64,000 nt of DNA from Cricetomys ansorgei (Eukaryota > Chordata > Mammalia > Rodentia > Nesomyidae), in contig JAMJFZ010000107.1 of NCBI GenBank assembly GCA_026225945.1, positions 43,700,501 through 43,764,500 of the forward strand, written 5' to 3'. This document shows positions 54,301-64,000 of the stretch, one piece after another. The position numbers and the translations under genes are program-made. Below the pieces are notes generated by a model that worked only from the letters and a program-made list of their open reading frames with translations, searched no databases and was not told the DNA's origin. Within the stretch, counting starts at the first letter, position 1, and each line of letters begins with the position of its first letter.

Positions 54301-55849
54301 AATGTGAAGCTCCACAGCTGCAGTTCTAAATGGTTACTCTAATTGCATAGATACTCAGGGACATGTACACTTGTACACAGATAGGTCTGCTTAATTTGGG
54401 TATATGATGGTTTTATTCATATCTAAATTTTTTAAATAATAAATTTTATTTTTAAAAATAAATGAAACTGACCATTCTTCATAAAATTGTATATATTTCT
54501 TGGCTAGATGCATGGCTGCAATGTATATGAATATGATAAAACTTGTAATAAATTATATATGCCTCAGCGTGTGTCAACCTATGTATATCCATTAGCTAAT
54601 TGAGGATGCCTTAGTATAGCATTCTGTTTAAGAGACTTATTTTAGAGCTGAGATGTGGGAAGGCTCAGATTTCTCTGGAGGCTTGTTAGTTACAGTCTTT
54701 ATAAGGTAATTGTCATGGCTTCCTTAGCTTTGGTTATTTAGAAACAAATTTTGTGGTCTGAATGTTTATGTTCAGTGCTTTTTCAACCCCTAGAGTTTTA
54801 GTTTCTGCCTATTTCTTGATAGTTGGTATTTTATTTAAAGTTATATGGTATGTGTTTATAGTATATGACTTCGGTTTCTGTGTCTCAGTGGTTAAGTTAT
54901 CCCGATCCTCTAATAGGGCAATGCGGCGATGCAGATGAAGACATTACAGTATAGACATAAACTGTGGGCTGTCTGTCTCCTCACCCCTCCTCATTCTCCC
55001 TGTCCCATGTGTATAAACATGTCTATCTAAATTTAAAAATTAATTATTCTCTAAATATGGTCTGTATTTCACTTATATTCCCACAGCATAGAAGTTGTAA
55101 AACTTTAATTAACTAACTGTCTTTGTGGTTTCTTCTATCTTATAAGGTTTGATCAATTTAATTTTGGGATTATCTCATGAATTTAAATAGCATATTGGTA
55201 AGCTACATAAAGTATGGGGGTAATGATTTGTTTTAGATAGGTGATTGCTTTAGTATTTATTAGCCATTATATTAAGCAAGTTTTCTCTTAAACATTATAA
55301 TTATATATTTTTCTTTTGGGCAATATAAATAATTTCTTGCTGCATTTTCTTTTTTGTGAAAAATTTTAAGAATTCTACAAAATAAGTCTCTTTTAGATAA
55401 AAATCTTTCTACATTAAAAACACAACATGGAATCAAGATGCATTTAAGAAAAAGGGAAATCTGACAAACAAGCAAGCCAAATATAAGAATAAAATGGAAC
55501 TAAGAATGTAGCTAGGAGTGCACATTGTGATGTTTTCAGCAATGCTGGGGACTGGTTATGAATCAGATCAGATTTCCCAGCAGCTAGTGGGGAAAGAGCC
55601 CTTCTTTTTGGTAACCCAATTCCTGGTACCCTTGAAATGGAAACAGAACAATTGTTTATTATCTGTGTGCTGAGTTCAAGGTTATTTCTCCCTGGACTCT
55701 CCATAATAAATCCACTCCAGAATCTAATGTCTAAGTTGTTGGACCACATCCTTATGGTTAGTGTTATAATTCTGTGAGGTTCAGTGTGTTTATGGCTCTC
55801 CAACAAGATAAAAGGATAAAATTAGAGTGATGTCCTTAGGTGGTCTTGA
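54301..55849. other. unique AT-rich noncoding sequence
   Basis: A 120-codon minus-strand frame at 55444-55806 has no recognisable domain and no splice context. Otherwise nothing recognisable. Confidence 0.45.
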
Positions 55850-55945
55850 GTATATCCTGCCTATTTCTGATCCTCATTGCCTGGCACAGTCTTATCGCAC
55901 TGAGGCTTAAGAAATATCTAGCAGATGAACTAAGGAGTAGAATGT
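55850..55945 (+). mobile_element. L2 3' end relic
   Basis: 'ctgatcctcattgcctggca', 'cagtcttatcgcactgaggc' and 'ttaagaaatatctagcagat' resemble the L2 end ('...cctggcacatagtaggtgct...'). Confidence 0.5.
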
Positions 55946-56490
55946 TTCACCATCCATATATATTTACTTCCTTTGAATGATCATAATATAATTATACAAT
56001 ATAGCCAGTTCAGTGAAGCCCCATCTGTAATGGGTTTAAGTTATTTGGACACTGGGGTAGATGCTCCTAGTGGAAGTTAGGATGACTACCCTATGATACT
56101 ATATTGTTACTCCATAATATAGATTATAATATGGATATTAAATATTTTTATTTATATATATATTCATATTCCTAAAATTTATTGACATGCTCAACTGATC
56201 ATGGAAACAGCCCATTCTGTCCTCTCTAAGTAGGGCCCTGCTTTATTCCTAATAGTCTACTTTGTGCCTGATATCCTAGGATATTGTTTTAATTCTCAAG
56301 AGTGTCTATATTTGAATATTTTGTGGTCATTCTATTTGCATATTTTGACTATTTCATACATTCTCATAGCTACGGCTCTTCAAATTGACCATATGCTCAA
56401 TTCTTCTCTTGCCTCTGATCTTACTTATCTATCATCAACCTATCATCTACCTCTAGCCCAAATGGGTGCTCTTTTCCTGCCTTAAACACT
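55946..56490. other. unique AT-rich noncoding sequence
   Basis: No gene or named repeat. Confidence 0.5.
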
Positions 56491-56496
56491 TTAATA

Positions 56497-56538
56497 TATA
56501 TGGATATACATACATATATATGTATGTATATCCATATA
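56497..56538. repeat. 42-bp perfect palindrome
   Basis: The sequence from 56497 to 56538 reads the same on both strands with no spacer. The half-site is 'tatatggatatacatacatat', shown here from 56497 except that the central bases continue 'a|t'. The centre lies between 56517 and 56518. It contains TA-rich sequence but is not a simple dinucleotide array. Confidence 0.95.
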
Positions 56539-56874
56539 AAATAGAGAAAGCAAGAGAGAGAATGAATTGACTGATACATTCTCATTGTTCCCCCCCCAAA
56601 AATATTTTCTAATATTTATTTTTTTAAATGAGATTTTTGTGATTAAATGGTCTGGTCATTAACATACTTGACATGTCTTTCTCAATCATTTAATATTCTC
56701 ATTTGATTAGTCCAACTGAAGTGTTTTTTTCTTTTATATCTTGTTTCCCCAAAATTAATTTTTCATTTTTTTTAAGAACTTGGAAGTCTATAGGATTCTA
56801 ACACTTAGCTTACCATCTTGAGCTATGCAATTATGTTTACCATATTGTGAAGAAATCTCAAAATCGAAGAGCCT
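56539..56874. other. unclassified AT-rich sequence
   Basis: Includes a C9 run near 56590. No gene. Confidence 0.5.
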
Positions 56875-57103
56875 GGGGCTGGAGAGATGGCTCAACAGTT
56901 GATATAATTGTTACTCTTGCAGATTACACGGGTTTGATCCCAAGCACCCACATGGCAGCTCACAAACATCTATAACTCCAGTTCCAGGGAATCTGAAGCT
57001 CTCTTCTGACCTTTTGCAGGCACCAGATACATACATGGTGCACAGACATATATAAAGCAAAACACTCATGTACATAAAATAAATATTTTTAATTAAAAAA
57101 TAA
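56875..57103 (+). mobile_element. B3 SINE, full length
   Basis: 'ggggctggagagatggctca', 'gcagattacacgggtttgat', 'cccacatggcagctcacaaa', 'ctccagttccagggaatctg' and 'catgtacataaaataaatat' give the full order of a sense B3 with its A-rich tail. One of the better-preserved SINEs in the window. Confidence 0.95.
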
Positions 57104-58660
57104 CAACTGGATTTTTTATTATTCATCATGGCAGATAGTTGGTGTGCTTTCTCTATAGTTTAAGATACCACAAATATAGTATCATATTTTCATTATTAAA
57201 AGTGTTTCACTACTTGTATGTTGCTGGTCTCAGAATACCTATATGGTAGATAATTTATCCTAAACAAACAAATGAGGCAAATGAAATGTATGAAAATGAA
57301 ATGAGTTTTGATCAAACAAGAAAATGATAATAAAATTAAATGTGAACACTTTTATTTTTAGTATTTTTCTTTTAATCTTTCTGTGAGAAAAGAAAAACAG
57401 GCTAATAAGAAAGTACAATTTGACAGAAGTGATATATACTTATTCTCCTACTTTTTTGGAAAATCTGTGTTGTTTTATGAAGAGCTAACTTTGCTTTATT
57501 TCAAACTTACATGTATCATGTTAGGAAAATAGGCAGTCATTTCATACACAGCAAAGTGATACTCTGCATAGTTTCTTTCATCTCAACTGGTAGTAAGGAA
57601 CGAATTGACTTAATTAGGACCAAACCTCTAGGCTGTGTGAAAATACAATGTTGAAATGTAATCCCTGACCATATGTCTTAATAGTCAAGGGACATGCAGA
57701 TGGCCAAGCAAGTGTTCTGCAATGCAGTTCAGTTAACATATTCTTATGGTCCCTAGAGATGAACCCCCTTCATGTCTAAGCGTGTCTAGAGACCACTGTA
57801 GGAAAAATGGGAAGCTGTACAGAGCAAGATGCCATCCTTAGCTAGAAAAACACACGATTACTTTAGGTATCTCAGCAGCTCTGCTTTTCAAAATCTTCCA
57901 ATTCACTGGCCTAACAATAAACAAAAATAAACCTACATGTATATTTTTTTCTCTAGAGGTTGTTGAGAAAACAGATTTGATTCACTTTCTAATCATTTTC
58001 CTGTGTGAACAACTTAAAATGTTACGCAACAACTAAAGGCACTAAGCACACACTAGCCTGTCCTGAATGCTACTTAATAAGCTGTTGGGCATTGCTGACA
58101 TTAACACCTATGTTTTGTGCCACATTTGTTTTATGGATACGGTGAACCATGAGCCCTTCTGGATGATGACATTTTGTAATTCAGACGATGACTCATGGAA
58201 AATATAGTTTTCATTTACTAAAGTGCTGTAGGACTGAATTTGGAAATGTCTTGCTGTATTGAAATGGATGCTATTTGAACAGCAACACAACAGCTATGAT
58301 GAATCTTCAAAATGTACAACGATGTTTTACTTCTGTCATCTAATTGGGGAAACAGAAGCAAACAAACAAAATAATGTTCCTGGGACCCATTCCACAGTTA
58401 TATCCTATTACGTAAGCAGTGTTATATAAAACAAAGCCATCATTATCACATCAATTATGGAACAAATAAAGCCAGGTTTCCCAAGATGGTCTCCAATAAA
58501 GCATTACAAATAAGGCTCATTTTACTCATAACTTAAAAAATATTTATGCACCTTGGTTTACGCTCACCTAAGAGACCAACAGAGACTTTTAAAAAGTCTA
58601 TGCTAAAACTTTAGCCAAGGATTCACTAAATGACATTTTAAACTTAAAAAAAAATTATCA
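57104..58660. other. unique AT-rich noncoding sequence
   Basis: About 1.5 kb without a recognised repeat. Parts (57580-58480) have a texture compatible with conserved noncoding DNA. Confidence 0.4.
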
Positions 58661-58861
58661 TTTTCTGGGTATTGGTGGTATATCTTGCCTACATGCATGT
58701 CTGTGTACGGCAGGGATGCTTGGTGCTAGCACGGGCTCTCGGGTCCCCTGGAACTGGAGTATCAGAGGGTTGTGAACCATCATGTGGATACTGGGAACCA
58801 AACCAAGGTCTTCTGGAAGAGCAGCCAGTGCTCTAAACCACTGAGCCATCTCTCCAGCTCC
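58661..58861 (-). mobile_element. B3 SINE, antisense
   Basis: 'ctacatgcatgtctgtgtac', 'cctggaactggagtatcaga', 'ccatcatgtggatactggga' and 'actgagccatctctccagct' identify an antisense B3, A-rich tail on the left. Confidence 0.92.
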
Positions 58862-61099
58862 ACATAAATAATTCTTTAAAGTCAAGTTGAAACCAATGCG
58901 GTTCACAAAGAATTCAACACGAGCTTCGAGCCTCTCTCTGCTCTTCTGTGTTTTCAATTATTATGTTAAAAATACACCTTAAAAAGTCATTTACCACTAA
59001 TAATTTTTCCCATGTTGTTTTTCCTTTTGAGGTTCTAATTAAATGGGAGGTTAAAGAAGATGGCAAGTAGTTGGTCATTTTCAACAAGCCAGTAGTTAGA
59101 AAAATTTAATAATTTATTGACAGCAAAACTGAGGTAGGTTGTTCCACAGAAGAGACTTTTTGAAGACTCACTTACTGCAATGGTTTACTTTGAATTTCTT
59201 CCCACTAACACTTTATTTCGTGCTTTGAAGGTCAAACTAAAACCATGTTCATACAGAAAACAATTTTACCTTTGTAATACACTGCTGTAAAAAAAAATGG
59301 TTAATTGTAAATCATACGGAACTTAATTGCAACACTTCCTCATAAATCCATGCACACTTCTTAATGTTTCAGCACAGAAATACTAAATATATACAACTGT
59401 TGACATGCAAAGTTTGGAGATATTAAAAAAATTCTACAGAACAAAGTGTTTACTATAGATTCTCCAATCTAAACTTCTGTGGTTATGTAACTAAGTTTGT
59501 TTTATTGCAGACAATAACAGGTCAAAGATGCAACATCCAACTATTAGCAAATAAACACAAAATCAACCATAAAATACCTCACTGAAGGATCTGTTTTACA
59601 CTAGGCAAATTATAAATAAACGTATTCTCTACTGTCAATTTCTTAAATGGAAACTACTGCTTATGCCATTGTATTCATCACTGCTCCGATACACCTCAGT
59701 TGAACAGTCTGTTAAAGGATCGGTTCTCTACACAGGCATAATCAGCATGATTTTTACTTCCTCCTCTCTTAAAAGAACACCTTTATAATCCAGTCTACAG
59801 AACTACCACTGTACCATGATGCCTTTGAGAAATCACCTTCGCATCTTGTTTGGTAACAAGTTCTATGGGTACATGCTAGAGTGTTATTAGCCAGCTGGTT
59901 CAGAAATTGATAGTCAATGTGTGACTATTTGAGATTTAGGGCTGAAAGGCACTATTATGCTGTTACCATGGACATAAGGTTACTGTAAATACTGCGGAAG
60001 CCTAAGCCTGAAAGAATCTATTAAGTTGACATTATGCATTCTTGGGGTTTTGAGGTTTCTGAAACTCATCCATCACTCAGTCCAAACTGACGTTTACAAA
60101 TACCACAGAGCTCAACTATCAAGCATCTTTGTTTCATGTTTTCCTGCCCCTCCCTTCCCTCTTTCCGTCTCACCATCTTTATCTAACCTCTGTAATTGAT
60201 CCTGACTGGTTGACTATCATTTGAAAAATAGTGCTAAAGTGTTTATGCACAATCACTTTGTGATTAATAGGAAATGACTTTCAGGGGAGCTGTTTGACAA
60301 TCTCTGCTGGTAGGGGAAAGCTGCAATGTGTCTAATGGAGTTTTTCCAATATCCTTCACTGGTGGTGTGGCAAATGGATTGTAAAGGAAGACCGACTGTG
60401 TAATAGATTATGGCTCCAAAGACTGATGGAAAGCATAGTTAAGGGTTACAGAAGGTTGTCAAATGAAAGGACAGGATGCCCTGTGGACCAACGTCGTGGA
60501 TACCACCTTCCATCTGACCATTATGAACGGCAGATGAAACACTGTGTGTCTTCTACTCAGTTTGTTTTAGTACCAGATTGTACATAAATTGTGAGTTGAA
60601 AATACTCACAATTGTAAGACTCTTGTGTGACTTCAAAAAATAAAAGTTAAAAAATTCTCTCTCTGCCTCCCCACCCCCTTCTCTCTTTGTCCTTTATACA
60701 GGTTTCAATAACCTTCTTATGTGAGGAAGTGAGTGGTAACTAACAGAGACCTGAATGGAGCATTTATTTTGAAGGTATATTTGCTTTGGATTATCACAGG
60801 CTCACCCATAGTTTACTGGACGCCCCAGGAAGCATTTTCATACAGTGTGAGCCTTGGGGGATATTTAGTATCCCCCTGTTAGTAAGAAGGCTAGTGATGA
60901 TCAGCTTCAAAGATCACTCTAATTGCACGGGGCAGTCCTTGTTACGGGGAAGAAAGCCAACTGTGAAGTTGGGTATGTTGGATGAGATGAGATAAGCAGA
61001 TTTCGCTATACTCACACACTGACGTTTGATACTTACTTTTCTGATTGTTTTTCAACATTTCTCCCATTTCCCTTCCTACTTGTATCTCTTTTGTCTTTT
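58862..61099. other. unique noncoding sequence
   Basis: About 2.2 kb with no named repeat. The open frame at 60786-60995 (+) has no recognisable domain. Confidence 0.45.
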
Positions 61100-61660
61100 C
61101 TCTTTCTTCTAGAAGTATTTATTGAGTATTTCCTATGTGCTGGTGGGAAAAAGAATATAACACACCCTGCTTCTAAAGGTATTAAGTTGAATGAAAGCAA
61201 CATTAATGAAATAGTTACTTTACTGGATGTGTCATTGCGAAGAAAGATAAATACTATGAGTGAAAGGAACACAGCCCCTTAAAAGGGTTAAGCAAACAAA
61301 GGAACTCAACTTTGGTGGAACTTGCTGAAGGGTTGACATCTTACAATCAGGAAAGCTTGGGTGGGGAAGACTGTGTGCTCTGGAATCTGAAGAATGCAAA
61401 TTAACTACAGGGAAGGAATCTAGAAGAGGAAATGGCATGCACAAGGCCCTTGGTCAAGGATTTATGTGATCATGTATGGCAAGAAAGCAGAGAGCTGAAG
61501 GGTAGGTGGTTTGGGACTTTGAATAAGTAAGTGGTGTGCTGGGCCAGGAAATTACTGGAGGCTTTTAACTAGTGTGAGAAGACTGTGTTTTCATTTCTAA
61601 AGGGCTACAAAGACTGCAGTGTAAGTCATAGACCAGAAGAAAAAAAGAAGAGATGTGAGG
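61100..61660 (-). mobile_element. ancient L2-like repeat relic
   Basis: 'agtatttattgagtatttcc', 'tatgtgctggtgggaaaaag' and, further on, 'gcatgcacaaggcccttggt' and 'ggaggcttttaactagtgtg' resemble the same old family as 1281-1735. Assignment of the right half is less certain. Confidence 0.5.
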
Positions 61661-62134
61661 AGTCTACATTAGGAGTTCCTTTTAGAGTCTAGGCCGAAGA
61701 GAGTAGACTTTTATAGAAAAAGCATGGAAATAAATTAGAAAAATGGGGACATTGTGATACTCTCGGTCCATTTCCAGCTAGACAATCTAGAGCCGTGGCG
61801 CCCCTTCTGGCAGCCACAGGAAATTACAGTGAGGAGAATGCTTCCTGTTACTGTGACCATGCCAGTTTCAGGGCTCATCTTGCCCAAGGTCACCTTTCAG
61901 GTAAATCCATCCAGTCACTTGCTCAGGGAAACATTACTGACAATTGTCATTGAATCGATCAAGTTAGCCATGTGACATAACAGTTCGTCTTATGTGCTAT
62001 TTCTTGAAGTAGTTTGTTAGGCAGAGAGGCCCAGTATGGAATGAGGAATTTGATGTCTAGCATCTGACACTCTCAGTACATTTCATTATCAATAGTGGTT
62101 TCTCACTTGCGGAAGATGTACTTCCTGGGAGAGA
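61661..62134. other. unique noncoding sequence
   Basis: A 73-codon + frame at 61754-61975 has no recognisable domain. Confidence 0.5.
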
Positions 62135-62318
62135 CTTGCCATATCTGGAGACATTTTTGATCATCACAACTTGGGAGGTGAGAGCTACTGGCATCTACTG
62201 TGCAGAAGACAGCGAAACTGCTGGACAGCCCATGATGAACAGAGCGGCCCCTCCTAGCAGCAAAGAATGATCTGGTTCCAAGTGCTGGAAGTGCCAAGGT
62301 TGGGGAATGTTGACTTTT
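62135..62318 (-). mobile_element. MER20-like hAT-Charlie relic
   Basis: 'atatctggagacatttttga', 'tcatcacaacttgggaggtg', 'ctactggcatctactgtgca', 'ctggacagcccatgatgaac' and 'ccaaggttggggaatg' match the order of a common mammalian hAT-Charlie element, which I recall as MER20, on the minus strand. The 88-codon minus frame at 62103-62369 lies over it and is not a gene. Confidence 0.7.
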
Positions 62319-63485
62319 CAAAACAGGCTGATAACATTCCCATTTATCATGACATGGCAGACAAAACACATTCTTATCTCAGTCATGGAAATGAAATGAG
62401 AAACATTTTTTTTAAGGAAGAAGTTGACATATGCTAACAACATAGATTATTTGCAATGTCTTACATATATATTCAACCAGTATTTACAAAGTGTAAAGTC
62501 AAATAAAAAGGCTTGGTAGAGAAGAAGACATTACCTGATTTTTTTTTTTACAGATTTATTAATTTATAATATTTCTTTCACTGCAAACACTTTGCAAAGC
62601 ATTTCTTTGGAAACTATACTTGTCATTTCCCAAACATGGCGTGCTATTGATCCTATTAGCAGACAATGCAATTCATATTCTTGTTTGTACATTTAAAGCT
62701 GGAGAAAGAAATATATTATGTATGGTAAAGTGAGTTCATGGTCTTAGCATTTAGCAATTTTGGTTTCAATTTTGATTTTAGGTAATTTTGTTATGCCCCA
62801 TGCTGGATAGCTTCTGTTTGAGTCACTGGGTTCCCGCTGTACCTTTGCACTTTCTTTCTGGCTGACTGGTCTCTATATCTGTTTCAGCATACACTTCTGC
62901 TTTCTGGCTTCAACGAGGGTTAGACAACAAGAAAGGTGGGAAAGGAAAATAAGGTGGGTGGTCTTCATTTTCCCTGATTACCCCTGAGTGCTCACAGTAG
63001 TCTGGTAGCATCATCCATAATTCATTTTAGCCCTTTACACACCTCTTTTTTTAAACATTTACCTTGGATCAGAACCAAATTCCAGCATGTTACAAAGTCT
63101 TTTGCATTTTAAGTATAGTACGGCTCTGCCATGGAAAATAATCTTGTCCCTAAACTCTAACTAATATATTCAACTTTAATTTGCTTTCTGGTAGTAGCTT
63201 GATGACTACAGCTTATGTTGTTATTGCTTACATGTTCCTAAGAAGTGACAAAGATTGCATATTTGATCACGAAGTACCTTGTAGTCGGTATACAAACGAC
63301 ATATCTATGACAATTAGGATGAATCGACAGATGTGACCTTGGAACCCAACAGTCTTCATAAAGTCAAAACAGAAGACTGAAAAAATGTAATTGTTTACAT
63401 AATAGATAATTCTTGATGTCAGTAAAGCATTTATACAGCTACATTACAGCAAAGGATATGGGGAGACTCATGAAGAACTCAATCT
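62319..63485. other. unique noncoding sequence
   Basis: AT-rich with no named repeat or gene. Confidence 0.5.
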
Positions 63486-63657
63486 TTTTTTAATAATTTA
63501 TTTAATTTTATTTTATATGCATTGGTGTGAGGGTGTCAGATATTCTGGAACTGGAGTTATAGATAGCTGTGAGCAGACATGTGGGTGCTGGGAAATGAAC
63601 CTAGGCCCTCTAGAAGAGCAGTCAGTGCTCTTAACCACTGAACTATCTCTCCAGCCC
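63486..63657 (-). mobile_element. B3 SINE, antisense
   Basis: 'tatgcattggtgtgagggtg', 'tcagatattctggaactgga', 'gagcagacatgtgggtgctg' and 'aactatctctccagccc' identify an antisense B3. Confidence 0.95.
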
Positions 63658-64000
63658 AAGAACTCAAGCTGTATTGCGGCCAAAATCCCCCTTTTTTGAG
63701 AAGCCAGAAGCTAACCCATCTCCCAAAATGTTAATTCATTATTAATTAATTCAATCTCCCATTTAATTAAAGATTAAAAGATATTGCTTGGATACTTTAT
63801 TCACTGTTCTGTACTGAAATCAGTCCCAACATCTCATATTTCCAGTGACGAGATGCAGTCCTGAAAGTATCATCATCTCAGCATCTGTGGGGTACTGGTT
63901 GCAAGTCCGTCCTATATAATGGCATAGACTTTTGTGCATGCATCCTCACACATTGTCTTGTGTGTTTCAGATCATCTCTAGATCATTTCACGCCATGTAA
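63658..64000. other. unique noncoding sequence
   Basis: Contains TAATTAA-rich words at 63729-63772. No gene or named repeat. Confidence 0.5.

Noticed and set aside
55444..55806. 120-codon minus-strand open frame as a gene
   Set aside because: No recognisable domain, ordinary CpG-poor sequence, and no splice or promoter signals.
56875..56960. tRNA gene
   Set aside because: The tRNA-like A-box and B-box belong to a B3 SINE head. No cloverleaf with a proper acceptor stem is seen.

Overview
The window reads as noncoding DNA from a murid rodent (mouse- or rat-like). The diagnostic signs are B1 SINEs, tRNA-derived B3, B4 and ID-like SINEs, rodent-type L1 3' UTRs, rodent MaLR-type LTRs, a URR1-like hAT element, and many long microsatellites. 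I saw no young mouse B2 and no fresh rat ID/BC1 copy, so I do not name a species. No protein-coding gene can be called with confidence. Long open frames are mostly microsatellites (GAAA, CA, GT) or chance frames, and there is no bacterial-style gene organisation, CRISPR array, rRNA or true tRNA gene.

Layout. 0-5 kb: microsatellites, an L2-like relic, decayed L1 fragments interrupted by an LTR-like repeat, and a B4 SINE. 5-16 kb: mostly unique sequence with a pseudogene-like tract (6.2-6.6 kb), an ancient LTR-like relic, a pyrimidine tract, a B3 and a MIR. 13-19 kb: repeat-poor, with TAAT-rich, CpG-retaining blocks that could be conserved regulatory sequence, broken only by one B1 and one antisense L1 3' UTR. 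19-27 kb: MaLR-type LTRs, a CpG-rich patch at 20.65-20.88 kb, a B1 with target duplications, a URR1 hAT element with an 8-bp target duplication, and a degenerate minisatellite with a 19-bp unit. 28-34 kb: a long L1 3' UTR, a MaLR LTR, an ancient L1 with a probable LTR inserted in it, and a solo LTR with a perfect 5-bp target duplication. 34-49 kb: unique sequence, L1 3' ends, B4 and B3 SINEs, several minus-strand open tracts (notably 42.66-43.03 kb), a foldback hairpin at 46.9 kb and a 284-bp purine tract. 49.7-51.2 kb: an AG-rich block with internally duplicated modules that I cannot assign. 51-64 kb: mostly unique AT-rich sequence with B3 copies, an L1 3' end, a 42-bp perfect palindrome, an L2-like relic and a MER20-like hAT relic.

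The features do not form a pathway. The window is best viewed as intergenic or deep intronic DNA whose structure is mainly transposon insertion, nested insertion and microsatellite growth on a mostly unique background. The parts most worth checking are the repeat-poor CNE-like blocks, the CpG-rich patch, the 42.7-43.0 kb open tract, the 46.9 kb hairpin, the 26.7 kb minisatellite and the unassigned modular repeat at 49.7-51.2 kb. All repeat family names come from pattern recognition; no database was searched.
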